Assembly (NCBI GenBank): GCA_026393775.1
Contig: JAPKZM010000142.1
Coordinates: 1 to 23,992, forward strand
Source of the DNA: Candidatus Aminicenantota bacterium
GTDB taxonomy: Bacteria; Acidobacteriota; Aminicenantia; UBA2199
Direction: 5' to 3'
Length of the DNA stretch: 23,992 nucleotides
Both the position numbers and the translations under genes were made by a program. Shown here piece after piece: positions 6,920 to 13,445 of this stretch. Below the pieces are notes generated by a model. That model made no database searches and was not told the DNA's origin. It worked only from the letters and a program-made list of their open reading frames with translations. Position 1 is the stretch's first letter. Each line of letters starts with the position of its first letter.

Positions 6920-7342
6920 ATGGATGAAGCAAATGGAGAGATCAAGGTCAAGAAAAGCACGAGCCTACTGACTATAACGATGCGGAAATCCTTTAATTTT
7001 TTAGGTTTTGCTGGAGTTATTTTCATATTCTATGGCATGATTTCCAGGATAACTGGCAGCTCCTGGCCGGTTCTGGAAAAGTGGGTACCCCCTGTCTCCG
7101 CTTTTTTAACGATCGTGGCTACATTAATTACAGCCATCGCGATTTATTTTTATGATCCGCATCCTTATCCACCCGAAAAATTCAGCAAGGCCATTTCTGC
7201 GCCATTGGTCATTATTGCATGCATTGTTGCTTTGGTATATTTAATCGGAACTGGTGATATTCAACCGGTAATCGTGAACGGTTTCGCTCTCCTGGGCATT
7301 TCCGGAGGTTTGTTCAGGATCCTGAAGCGAACGGTCGAATAA
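6920..7342 (+). CDS. Small four-helix membrane protein, unknown function
   Basis: I do not recognise this 140-residue protein. A charged N-terminus of about 20 residues is followed by four predicted membrane helices at roughly 27-44, 57-78, 92-109 and 115-134. The loop between helices 2 and 3 is rich in Pro and Tyr (DPHPYPPEKF). A basic C-terminal tail RILKRTVE suggests a cytoplasmic end. GGAG at 6908-6911 supports the ATG, and a separate promoter precedes it. Base composition is intermediate between the AT-rich genes upstream and the GC-rich genes downstream, so it is unclear whether it belongs to the transferred block. Its TAA overlaps an ATG (TAATG) that opens a six-codon reading frame into the HIT-like gene region. 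Confidence 0.7.
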   Translation: MDEANGEIKVKKSTSLLTITMRKSFNFLGFAGVIFIFYGMISRITGSSWPVLEKWVPPVSAFLTIVATLITAIAIYFYDPHPYPPEKFSKAISAPLVIIACIVALVYLIGTGDIQPVIVNGFALLGISGGLFRILKRTVE

Positions 7343-7392
7343 TGGAGATTAAAAAGTGCTGATTGGTGAACATTAAGTATTCTTTGAAATTT

Positions 7393-7815
7393 ATGATCTT
7401 GGAAGACGAACTATTCACTCTAGAACAAAGCTTGGAATGTTCCGTTCCCGGCTATCTGATATTGCGGCTGAAGGGGCCTGAGACCAGCCTGGCCGAGCTG
7501 AAACCGGACCAGGCGAGGGCGCTGGGTGAAATGCTCGCGGCCGCGGCCAGGGCCATCGAAGCGGCGGTCAAGCCCGAACGCGTCTATGTCCTCTCCTTCT
7601 GCGAAGTGGAGCGCCGGCTCCATTTTCACTTTTTCCCCAGGACCGCCTGGCTGCTGAAAGAATATTTTAAAGCCAATGATTGCGCCAATGCCCCGGTCAA
7701 CGGGCCCATGCTGTTCGAATGGGCGCGCCGAGTCTTCAGACCTGGCAGCCACATACCGGATGGAATACCCGACAGCAAAGTCGTTGGCGAAATTATAAGC
7801 AAGATCTTGAAATAA
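7393..7815 (+). CDS. HIT-like (histidine triad) family protein, possibly 5'-damaged
   Basis: This protein has about 140 residues and resembles HIT-fold nucleotide hydrolases or transferases: ILEDELFTLEQ, then VPGYLILRLKG, a helix ERVYVLSFCE context, and RLHFHFFPRT matching the HxHxH loop. The first His of the triad is replaced by Arg while the two later His, including the usual nucleophile position, remain. The start is uncertain. ATG 7393 has no ribosome binding site. In-frame TTG 7363 and GTG 7366 are alternatives with only a distant GGAG. Further upstream in the same frame an ATG at 7342 overlaps the previous stop codon but meets TGA at 7360 after six codons (MEIKKC). The N-terminal zinc-type cysteines seen in some relatives are therefore missing. 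The LOG gene starts 1 nt after its stop. Function is inferred from fold. Confidence 0.6.
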   Translation: MILEDELFTLEQSLECSVPGYLILRLKGPETSLAELKPDQARALGEMLAAAARAIEAAVKPERVYVLSFCEVERRLHFHFFPRTAWLLKEYFKANDCANAPVNGPMLFEWARRVFRPGSHIPDGIPDSKVVGEIISKILK

Positions 7816-7816
7816 A

Positions 7817-8416
7817 ATGAATGCCATGAAACGAATATGCGTGTTCTGCGGATCGAGCTCGGGCGCCAGGCCCGAATATGCCCGGGCGGCGCGGCAAATG
7901 GGGTCTGTTCTGGCCCAAAGGAAAATCGGCCTGGTCTTCGGCGGCGGCCGGGTCGGCATGATGGGCCAGCTGGCCCAGGCCGCTCTGGAAAACAACGGCG
8001 AAGTCATCGGCGTGATCCCCAGGGAACTTCATGAGCGGAAAGTGGCTTTTACCGGACTGAGCGATCTGCGCGTGGTGGGATCCATGCATGAGCGCAAGAC
8101 GCTGATGGCCGAACTTTCCGACGGGTTCGTGGCCTTGCCGGGCGGGCTGGGCACCCTGGAGGAACTATTCGAGATATTGACCTGGGGGCAATTGGGGATG
8201 CATCACAAGCCCTGCGGCCTGCTCAACGTGGCCGATTATTTCACTCCCTTGCTCGCATTCCTCGACCAGGTCATGGAGCAGGGTTTCATCGACGCCCCCC
8301 ACCGCGCCATGATCCTCTCGGCCGAGGAACCGGAGGAGCTGCTCCGGCAATTCGAACGCCATGAACCGCCCGTTGCCGACAAGGCGACCTGGGCGCTGGG
8401 AATGGAGAAGGGATGA
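7817..8416 (+). CDS. LOG family protein (TIGR00730), nucleoside 5'-monophosphate phosphoribohydrolase
   Basis: The 199-residue cytoplasmic enzyme belongs to the lysine-decarboxylase-like/LOG family, which cleaves the N-glycosidic bond of nucleoside monophosphates or their cytokinin derivatives to base and ribose 5-phosphate. It shows the Rossmann-like start ICVFCGSSSG at residues 7-16, GLVFGGGRVGMMG at 38-50, MHERK at 90-94 and the signature PGGLGTLEELFE at 108-119. These include the catalytic Arg and Glu. Length is normal for the family. It starts 1 nt after the HIT-like gene, so both are probably co-transcribed. ATG 7826 is an equally possible start. The biological substrate in this organism is not known; many bacterial members act on AMP-like nucleotides. 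Confidence 0.88.
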   Translation: MNAMKRICVFCGSSSGARPEYARAARQMGSVLAQRKIGLVFGGGRVGMMGQLAQAALENNGEVIGVIPRELHERKVAFTGLSDLRVVGSMHERKTLMAELSDGFVALPGGLGTLEELFEILTWGQLGMHHKPCGLLNVADYFTPLLAFLDQVMEQGFIDAPHRAMILSAEEPEELLRQFERHEPPVADKATWALGMEKG

Positions 8417-8445
8417 TCGCCGATCGGTTTGATCGGATAACCGCC

Positions 8446-8478
8446 GGGTAGGGAACGCAAAATTGCCTTCCCTACGGG
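8446..8478. repeat. Palindrome with REP-like CCCTACGGG end between convergent genes
   Basis: GTAGGGAA at 8448-8455 and TTCCCTAC at 8468-8475 pair perfectly. A single C/C mismatch and a GC/GC pair extend the stem toward an AAAATT loop. The right end continues CCCTACGGGATAA. A closely similar CCCTACGGG plus GATAA string occurs at the border of the tolB palindrome, read on the minus strand. This suggests members of a dispersed palindromic family. Confidence 0.55.
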
Positions 8479-8501
8479 ATAAAAATTGTTTTTTTTTATC
8501 C
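8448..8501. terminator. Probable terminator region for LOG and the convergent phosphatase gene
   Basis: Downstream of the 8448-8475 hairpin lies a second inverted pair, GGATAAAAA at 8477-8485 and TTTTTATCC at 8493-8501, with nine consecutive T at 8489-8497 on the plus strand. The reverse orientation supplies an A/T-rich hairpin just after the minus-strand stop codon. The arrangement could end transcription from both sides. Confidence 0.45.
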
Positions 8502-9461
8502 GGCCAATTCCGCAATGATCTCCAGCACCCGCGAATGGATGCGGCCGTTGCTGGCCAGGATGCCGCGGTTGTTGCGCAGGGTCTTGCCCAAGGAAAAATC
8601 TAGTTTTTTCCCGTCGATGTCGCTGACCCAGCCCCCGGCCTCTTCCACGATCAAACTGCCGGCGGCGTGGTCCCAGATCTTTTCCCGGTAGTCGAGAGTG
8701 GCGGGGTGGGGGATGCGCAGGTAGATGTCGGCGTCGCCTGCGGCCACGATGCCATACTTGACCTGGCTGTCCATCTGCTCGGGAGGATCGGCGATCTGCA
8801 GCAGCCGGGAAATTTCGAGTTGGGTGTCCTTGTCGCTGTGCGAGGACTCGTAGCTTTCCACGAATTTCATCTGGCGCGGATCGGTTTTGACCGAAGTGCG
8901 AATGGGTTCGGCGCTGCCGCCCCGGGCCGGGATCTTCCAGCTGCCCTGTCCGGGAATGGCCCAGAATAGGGTGCCGCCGGAAGCTGGCGGCAGGTTCGGG
9001 CAGCCCAGGATGCCTAGGCGGACCTGCCCGTTCTGGATCAGCGCCAGGGCGATGGCGAACTGTTCACCGCGCAAGAAGCCCTTGGTGCCGTCGATGGGGT
9101 CCAGCGTCCAAATGGTTCCATTCGCTTCCGCCCCGCCCAGGTCAATGCAGTCGCAGATCTCTTTTTCTTTCATGGGCGCGTCGTTTTTTCTCAGGTAATG
9201 GATGATCTTGGCAAATAGTTCCCGGTTTTCCGGCTTGCGCAGCGCCAGCGAATCTTCTTCGCCCACGATCGGTATGCCCGGGAAATGGCAGCTGAGGATC
9301 TGACAGATCAGGGCTTGTACGGCAAAATCGGCAATGGTCACAGGACTGCGGTCGGTTTTTGTCAGGGTGTCCCTGCTGGTCATCTCCATCTGGATGGCAG
9401 CGGCCATGGCCATGGCCGCACCGACCGCCTGCAGACTGATTTCTTTTTCTTTTTGCAGCAT
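8496..9461 (-). CDS. 3'(2'),5'-bisphosphate nucleotidase / inositol monophosphatase family (HAL2/CysQ-like)
   Basis: This 321-residue enzyme belongs to the lithium-sensitive, Mg-dependent phosphatase superfamily. Motifs are TIAD at residues 42-45, the metal ligand GEED at 67-70, WTLDPIDGTKGF at 118-129 and WDHAAGSLIVEEAGG in the C-terminal third. GTIWTLDPIDGTKGFLRG and ILGCPNLP closely match eukaryotic-type HAL2/SAL1 proteins, so hydrolysis of 3'-phosphoadenosine 5'-phosphate to AMP is the best guess; an inositol or sugar phosphate is the alternative. Length is that of HAL2 more than of short CysQ. GGAAG at 9466-9470 precedes the ATG. It is the last gene of a minus-strand run after gmd and the cupin, 41 nt after the latter. 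Its role beside GDP-mannose genes is not obvious. Confidence 0.85.
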   Translation of the reverse strand: MLQKEKEISLQAVGAAMAMAAAIQMEMTSRDTLTKTDRSPVTIADFAVQALICQILSCHFPGIPIVGEEDSLALRKPENRELFAKIIHYLRKNDAPMKEKEICDCIDLGGAEANGTIWTLDPIDGTKGFLRGEQFAIALALIQNGQVRLGILGCPNLPPASGGTLFWAIPGQGSWKIPARGGSAEPIRTSVKTDPRQMKFVESYESSHSDKDTQLEISRLLQIADPPEQMDSQVKYGIVAAGDADIYLRIPHPATLDYREKIWDHAAGSLIVEEAGGWVSDIDGKKLDFSLGKTLRNNRGILASNGRIHSRVLEIIAELAG

Positions 9462-9502
9462 TGAACTTCCTTATTTATCTTGCGGCCCCGGATAAACAAT
9501 GG

Positions 9503-9847
9503 CTAAACGCGGTCGAAGTCGTCCTGGAAGCGGGTGATGTCGTCTTCGCCGAAATAGGTGCCGGTTTGCACTTCCACGAAAACCAGGTCTTCCTGGCCGG
9601 TATTTTCGATGCGGTGTTTGGCTTTTTCCGGGATGAATACCGCCTGGCGCGGCCCCATGCGGATGGTCTTTTCGTCCAGGGTGAACAACGCCTGGCCCTG
9701 GATGATCACCCAATTCTCGGCCCGGCGTTCGTGGCTCTGTAAGGAAAGCCTTTTCCCCGGCTTGACCATGATGCGCTTGATCTTCAGCCGGGCTTCTTCG
9801 AAAAGGATCTCGAACCAGCCCCAAGGCCGCTCTTCCTTGGTTTTCAT
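9503..9847 (-). CDS. Cupin, mannose-6-phosphate isomerase type II C-terminal-like
   Basis: This 114-residue single-domain cupin matches the C-terminal isomerase domain of bifunctional mannose-1-phosphate guanylyltransferase/phosphomannose isomerases. It has RPWGWFE near the N-terminus, the metal-binding KRLSLQSHERRAENW at about 32-46, a GQALFTL strand, VFIPEKAKHRIEN and GEDDITRFQDDFDR at the end. Such domains interconvert fructose 6-phosphate and mannose 6-phosphate, feeding GDP-mannose synthesis. No guanylyltransferase domain is present here, so it is a stand-alone cupin; activity is inferred. Its ATG overlaps the gmd stop by 4 nt, which makes co-expression with GDP-mannose dehydratase very likely. 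Confidence 0.85.
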   Translation of the reverse strand: MKTKEERPWGWFEILFEEARLKIKRIMVKPGKRLSLQSHERRAENWVIIQGQALFTLDEKTIRMGPRQAVFIPEKAKHRIENTGQEDLVFVEVQTGTYFGEDDITRFQDDFDRV

Positions 9848-10818
9848 AGATTGTATTCCTTCCTGACTACGGCTAGATCGGAGTCGACCATCATTTCGAT
9901 CAATTGGGAAAAATTCACCTGCGGTTCCCAGCCCAGGATCTTTTTTGCCTTGCTATAGTTGCCGCAGAGCGTGTCCACTTCGGCCGGGCGGATAAAGTTC
10001 TTGTCCTGGATCACGAAATCCCTGTAATCGAGGCCGACGCGGGAAAAAGCGATTTGGACCAGGTCCTTAACCGAATGGGTTTTTCCGCTGGCGATGACAA
10101 AATCGTCGGGCTTGTCCTGCTGCAGCATCAGCCACATGGCCTTCACGTAGTCCAGGGCGTAGCCCCAGTCCCGCTGCGCATCGAGATTGCCCAGGCGCAG
10201 CTCCTTGCTTAGGCCGAGCTTGATTTTGGCCACGTTGTACGTCACTTTGCGGGTGACGAACTCGATGCCGCGCCGCGGCGACTCATGGTTGAAGAGAATG
10301 CCCGAGACGGCGAAAATATCATAGCTTTCCCGGTAGTTGACCGTGATCCAATGGCCGTACACCTTGGCCACGCCGTACGGGCTGCGCGGATGGAAGGGAG
10401 TTTTTTCATTCTGGGGAATTTCCTGCACCATGCCGAACATTTCCGAAGACGAAGCCTGGTAAAAACGGATGTGCGGGTTCACGGCGCGGATGGCTTCCAG
10501 CATGCGGGTAACGCCAATGGCTGTGAATTCGGCGGTCAGCACCGGCTGGTTCCACGAAGTGGGAACGAAACTCATGGCCGCCAGGTTGTACACTTCCTCC
10601 GGTTGCACCTCCTCGATCAGCTTGCTGATGGAATACTGGTCGAGCAGGTCGGCCTGCCTGATTTTCAGCTTGTCCTTGATATGCTCGATGCGGTCAAACT
10701 TTTCCATGCTGGAACGGCGGACCATGCCATATACATCATAGCCTTTTTCAAGCAGGAAATCGGCCAGATAGGAACCATCCTGCCCGGTAACGCCCGTAAT
10801 CAGTGCTTTTTTGGCCAT
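9844..10818 (-). CDS. gmd: GDP-mannose 4,6-dehydratase
   Basis: This 324-residue NADP-dependent short-chain dehydrogenase/reductase converts GDP-D-mannose to GDP-4-keto-6-deoxy-D-mannose, the precursor of GDP-fucose, rhamnose and perosamine. The Rossmann motif ITGVTGQDGSYLADFLLEKGY sits at the N-terminus, followed by NLAAMSFVPTSW, ASSSEMFG, the catalytic RSPYGVAKVYGHW (YxxxK) and NHESPRRGIEFVTRK, all diagnostic for Gmd. The start at 10818 is chosen because AAAGGAG lies 7 nt upstream and the protein begins MAKKALITG; an in-frame ATG at 10938 would add a proline-rich, nonconserved extension across the promoter. The cupin and phosphatase follow. No GDP-fucose synthase is in the window. Confidence 0.95.
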   Translation of the reverse strand: MAKKALITGVTGQDGSYLADFLLEKGYDVYGMVRRSSMEKFDRIEHIKDKLKIRQADLLDQYSISKLIEEVQPEEVYNLAAMSFVPTSWNQPVLTAEFTAIGVTRMLEAIRAVNPHIRFYQASSSEMFGMVQEIPQNEKTPFHPRSPYGVAKVYGHWITVNYRESYDIFAVSGILFNHESPRRGIEFVTRKVTYNVAKIKLGLSKELRLGNLDAQRDWGYALDYVKAMWLMLQQDKPDDFVIASGKTHSVKDLVQIAFSRVGLDYRDFVIQDKNFIRPAEVDTLCGNYSKAKKILGWEPQVNFSQLIEMMVDSDLAVVRKEYNL

Positions 10819-10840
10819 TTGCGCTCCTTTATGAAGAGTC

Positions 10841-10869
10841 ATTTTAGCTGAAATAGGTTGGGGTGTCAA
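10841..10869 (-). promoter_or_regulatory. Promoter of the gmd operon
   Basis: On the minus strand TTGACA (10864-10869) and TAAAAT (10841-10846) are separated by exactly 17 nt. The -35 box is a perfect match and the -10 box matches five of six. A transcription start near 10834 leaves a leader of about 16 nt containing the AAAGGAG site. Confidence 0.7.
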
Positions 10870-10908
10870 ATTGGGGCTGGGGGGCGAACAAGGCGGCTGC
10901 ATGGCCGA

Positions 10909-10940
10909 TTTTGCCGGGGATTTGTCAAGCTCCGGCAAAA
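10909..10940. promoter_or_regulatory. Inverted repeat enclosing a -35 box, operator-like
   Basis: TTTTGCCGG at 10909-10917 and CCGGCAAAA at 10932-10940 are perfect 9-bp inverted copies separated by 14 nt. The -35 hexamer of the small gene's promoter lies in the central gap. Neither side has a T-tract, so a terminator is unlikely. A binding site for a dimeric regulator is the simpler reading. Confidence 0.4.
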
Positions 10941-10950
10941 GGCTTATAAT
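10922..10950 (+). promoter_or_regulatory. Promoter of the small coiled-coil gene
   Basis: TTGTCA at 10922-10927 and a perfect TATAAT at 10945-10950 are spaced by 17 nt. The predicted start of transcription at about 10957 would fall inside the AAAGGAG at 10954-10960, so the leader would be only about 10 nt. The short leader is unusual and leaves some doubt. Confidence 0.55.
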
Positions 10951-10967
10951 TTAAAAGGAGAATGCCC

Positions 10968-11159
10968 ATGAAACTGGATGATTATATTGAAATCATGCTG
11001 ATCAAGGTCAAATTATCACGGAAAAAGATGGATAAACAAGTGTTGCACTGGCTGTTGGAGTTGCGGACCCTGCGTGGACAAATCCGGCACCTGGATGATG
11101 AAAACAGGCGCCTGAAACAGGATGTTGAAGCGCGTTTGCGCCAGGTCGGGCGCGACTGA
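10968..11159 (+). CDS. Small coiled-coil protein, unknown function
   Basis: I do not recognise this 63-residue protein. It is highly charged and almost entirely helical, with heptad-like leucines in LHWLLELRTLRGQIRHLDDE and basic residues throughout, which suggests a short dimeric coiled coil. ATG 10968 is preferred because AAAGGAG at 10954-10960 is 7 nt upstream; the in-frame ATG at 10962 would leave only 1 nt. It is transcribed divergently from gmd and converges on etfA, whose stop codon lies 22 nt away. A near-consensus promoter directly upstream supports it being a real gene. There is no signal peptide or membrane segment. Confidence 0.6.
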   Translation: MKLDDYIEIMLIKVKLSRKKMDKQVLHWLLELRTLRGQIRHLDDENRRLKQDVEARLRQVGRD

Positions 11160-11180
11160 TCTTGACTCCCGGCCCGGCGG

Positions 11181-12125
11181 TTACAATTTCTTTTTTAACT
11201 CCTCTTGCAACAGGGGCGCGATGGCGAACAAATCGCCGACGATGCCGTAATCGGCTTTCTTGAAGATGGGCGCTTCTGGGTCCTTGTTGATGGCCACGAT
11301 GATCTTCGAAGTTTTCATGCCGACGAAATGCTGGATGGCTCCCGAAATGCCGCAGGCGATGTACAGCTTGGGGTTGACGACTTTCCCGGTTTGCCCGACC
11401 TGCATGTCGGCCGTGGCGTATTCCGCGTCGACCGCCGCCCGCGAAGCGCCGACCCCAGCATTGAGCACCGCAGCCAGGTCTTCCAGGATGGCGAAGTTCT
11501 CCTTGTTCTTCATGGCCCGGCCTCCCGAAACGATGATTTCGGCTTCGGTCAGGTCGATTTTCTTGGCGGCGCTTTTCACCACCTGCACAATATGGGTTTT
11601 TACCGGGCCGGCGTTGAACGGAAAAGTTTTGATTTCGGGCTGACCGTCCGCCGGGTTTTCTTCCACGGGGATGACATTGGGCCTGATGGTGAACAGAGCT
11701 CTCTCGTCGTTGACCTGGAACTCGGCCAGCAGCTTGCCGGAATAAACCGGTTTGACCGCCTTGCGGGAGGCCGGATCGACGGCCAGGCAATCGTTGACCA
11801 GGCTGGCCTTCGCCTTGGCAGCCAGGCGCGGGAACAGGTCTTTTCCCTGAGCGGAAAAAATTCCGCAAAAAACATCCAGTTTGAACTCGGCAATGATGTC
11901 GGCCAGGGTTTGGGCGTAGCGGTCGGGTTGATAGGCAAGATCGGTTCCCTTGACCTGGATGACGGTCTGGATACCCCGCAGTTCCGGCAAATAGGGCTGC
12001 AGGTCCGCGCAGAAAACAACGGCATGGACGTTCTGGCCGCATTTCCTGACTAGGCTGAGCAGCTCGCGGTTGGATTTCTTAAAAACGCCTTCCTTCAGTT
12101 CGATATATAATCCGATATTGGCCAT
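11181..12125 (-). CDS. etfA: Electron transfer flavoprotein alpha subunit
   Basis: This 314-residue soluble protein carries the C-terminal FAD-binding domain of EtfA. The signature is nearly intact in PKLYIACGISGAIQHFVGM, KIIVAINKDPEAPIFKKADYG and IVGDLFAIAP. SGGRAMKNKENFAILEDLA and GVGASRAAVD are further family motifs. With EtfB it forms a heterodimer that moves electrons between acyl-CoA or related dehydrogenases and a quinone or ferredoxin-linked acceptor. TAGGAG precedes the ATG, and it starts 9 nt after etfB. Length is normal. No partner dehydrogenase or ETF-quinone oxidoreductase lies in the window, so the donor is unknown. Confidence 0.96.
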   Translation of the reverse strand: MANIGLYIELKEGVFKKSNRELLSLVRKCGQNVHAVVFCADLQPYLPELRGIQTVIQVKGTDLAYQPDRYAQTLADIIAEFKLDVFCGIFSAQGKDLFPRLAAKAKASLVNDCLAVDPASRKAVKPVYSGKLLAEFQVNDERALFTIRPNVIPVEENPADGQPEIKTFPFNAGPVKTHIVQVVKSAAKKIDLTEAEIIVSGGRAMKNKENFAILEDLAAVLNAGVGASRAAVDAEYATADMQVGQTGKVVNPKLYIACGISGAIQHFVGMKTSKIIVAINKDPEAPIFKKADYGIVGDLFAIAPLLQEELKKKL

Positions 12126-12134
12126 GTTCTTCTC

Positions 12135-12905
12135 CTAGAGTACCTTGGCTTCCTCGCGCAGAAGCCGGACAAGTTCTTTGACCGCGTCGGCCGGTTCGCC
12201 GGGGATGACTCTTCCCTGGGGCTTTTCGGCCGGAGCCGAGAGCTTGAGCAGCTGAACCTTATTCTGGCTTTCATTGACGCCGATTTCGCTCAACGTGATC
12301 TTTTTGATCTCTATTTTTTTGGCTTTCATGATGCCCATCATGGATGCGTAGCGGGGAGTGTTCAAGCCCTTGGCGGCCGCCACCAGGCAGGGGATGGACA
12401 TTTCGATCATCTCTTTCGCCCCTTCGTCGATTTCCCTCTGGACTTTTACCTTTTGTCCTTCGACGGTAAAAGCCGTGACATGGGTGGCTGCCGGGATGCC
12501 TAGATTTTCAGCGAGCCGGAGGTGCAGCTGGTAGGAGTCGTTGTCGATGGCCTGTTTGCCGGTGAAAATGACGCCGAAAGCGCTGTCGGCCTTGATGACT
12601 TCGGCCAGGGCCTGGGCCGTGTTTTGGTCATCCAGATAGCCGTTGCTCTCAATGTGAACGGCCTTGTCAGCGCCCATGGCCAATACGGAACGCAAGGCAC
12701 TGTGAACCCTTTCGGGGCCCAGGCACAAGGCGGTCACCGTGGAACCGGGAGTCTTTTCCTTGAGTTTCAGCGCTTCTTCGATGGCGTATTCATCGTAGGG
12801 GCTGATGATCCACTTGATGTTGGCTTCCTGGATGGATTTGCCGTCCTTGACTAGAATACTGGCTTCCGTATCGGGGACTTGCTTGAGGCAAACGTATATG
12901 TTCAT
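12135..12905 (-). CDS. etfB: Electron transfer flavoprotein beta subunit
   Basis: The 256-residue EtfB starts MNIYVCLKQVPDTEA, the standard N-terminus of the family, followed by WIISPYDEYAIEEALKLKE and VTALCLGPE. The TGKQAIDNDSYQLHLRLAENLGIP segment and LNTPRYASMMGIMKAKKIEI are typical of EtfB. It contributes the AMP-binding half of the ETF heterodimer. AGGAGGG lies about 5 nt before the ATG, one of the best ribosome binding sites in the window. It is the first gene of etfBA, driven by the promoter at 12967-12995. Classical electron-transfer and bifurcating ETFs cannot be separated reliably by eye. Confidence 0.96.
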   Translation of the reverse strand: MNIYVCLKQVPDTEASILVKDGKSIQEANIKWIISPYDEYAIEEALKLKEKTPGSTVTALCLGPERVHSALRSVLAMGADKAVHIESNGYLDDQNTAQALAEVIKADSAFGVIFTGKQAIDNDSYQLHLRLAENLGIPAATHVTAFTVEGQKVKVQREIDEGAKEMIEMSIPCLVAAAKGLNTPRYASMMGIMKAKKIEIKKITLSEIGVNESQNKVQLLKLSAPAEKPQGRVIPGEPADAVKELVRLLREEAKVL

Positions 12906-12966
12906 TGCACCCTCCTGAAAGTAAAAAAAACGGCCTTTTTAATGGATTCTTGCCGGGAAAAGCCTA

Positions 12967-12995
12967 TTTATAGCGCAAAAGCGGTAAAAAGTCAA
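12967..12995 (-). promoter_or_regulatory. Promoter of etfBA
   Basis: Minus-strand TTGACT (12990-12995) and TATAAA (12967-12972) are 17 nt apart, each matching five of six consensus positions. The start of transcription near 12960 leaves a leader of about 55 nt before etfB. The -35 box lies 4 nt beyond the stop codon of the upstream outer-membrane-like gene. Confidence 0.7.
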
Positions 12996-12998
12996 TTT

Positions 12999-13445
12999 CT
13001 ACAGGTGGATGAAGACACCGCCGCTGACCCGGGTGCGGTCGAAATCGGAGGAGTGGATGAAGCGCAGGTCGACGCGCAGGGAAAACATCGAGGAGAAGAA
13101 TATATGAAAACCGCCGCCGACCATGGTATAGAAATGGTATTCGCTGAAGTGGAAGTTGAGCTTGGCGAATTCGCTCCCGACTCCCAGAAAGGCGTAAGGC
13201 GCGAAGCTCCCGAATTTGGGCCGGAATTTGACGGCTGCGCTCAGGCTGTTCAACCCCGACTCCTTGATCCGGTATCCCTCGAACTCGAACTTAACCATGG
13301 GCACGATGGTTCCGGAACCGGCCGAGAGGCCGTAGAAGAAACTGGCCGGCTGGCTGATGGAGCCGGCGATGAATCCAGCATCGAATGCCGATGCGGGCAG
13401 GGCCAGAAGCAGGCAGCCTGCCAAGAGAACGGTTTTTTTAATCAC
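12999..13445 (-). CDS. Small exported, outer-membrane beta-barrel-like protein
   Basis: The 148-residue product begins with a clear signal peptide: a basic start IKK, hydrophobic LLAGCLLLALP, and cleavage expected after ASA (about residue 20). The rest alternates short Gly/aromatic-rich strands (FYGLSAGSG, APYAFLGVGSEF, YTMVGGGFHIFF, GGVFIHL) as in small outer-membrane barrels, and ends in hydrophobic IHL. The GTG at 13445 is chosen because it starts the signal peptide and overlaps the preceding stop codon by 8 nt; the longer frame upstream reads the previous gene out of frame. It is the last gene of the long pal-led run. Family not identified; porin-like or OmpA-barrel-like are the options. 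Confidence 0.65.
   Translation of the reverse strand: MIKKTVLLAGCLLLALPASAFDAGFIAGSISQPASFFYGLSAGSGTIVPMVKFEFEGYRIKESGLNSLSAAVKFRPKFGSFAPYAFLGVGSEFAKLNFHFSEYHFYTMVGGGFHIFFSSMFSLRVDLRFIHSSDFDRTRVSGGVFIHL

Noticed and set aside
7360..7362. In-frame TGA as a selenocysteine codon in the HIT-like gene
   Set aside because: It would directly follow a Cys, no SECIS-like hairpin is apparent after it, and no selenocysteine genes are in the window; mutation or an alternative start is simpler.
10819..10938. Upstream in-frame extension of gmd to ATG 10938
   Set aside because: The extra 40 residues are proline-rich, not Gmd-like, and cover the promoter; the ATG at 10818 has a proper AAAGGAG.
12906..12998. 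Terminator-like hairpin before etfB (GGCTTTT with AAAAAGGCC, then T-run, minus strand)
   Set aside because: The arms do not match exactly, the loop is about 17 nt, and it would lie inside the etfB leader; not convincing.
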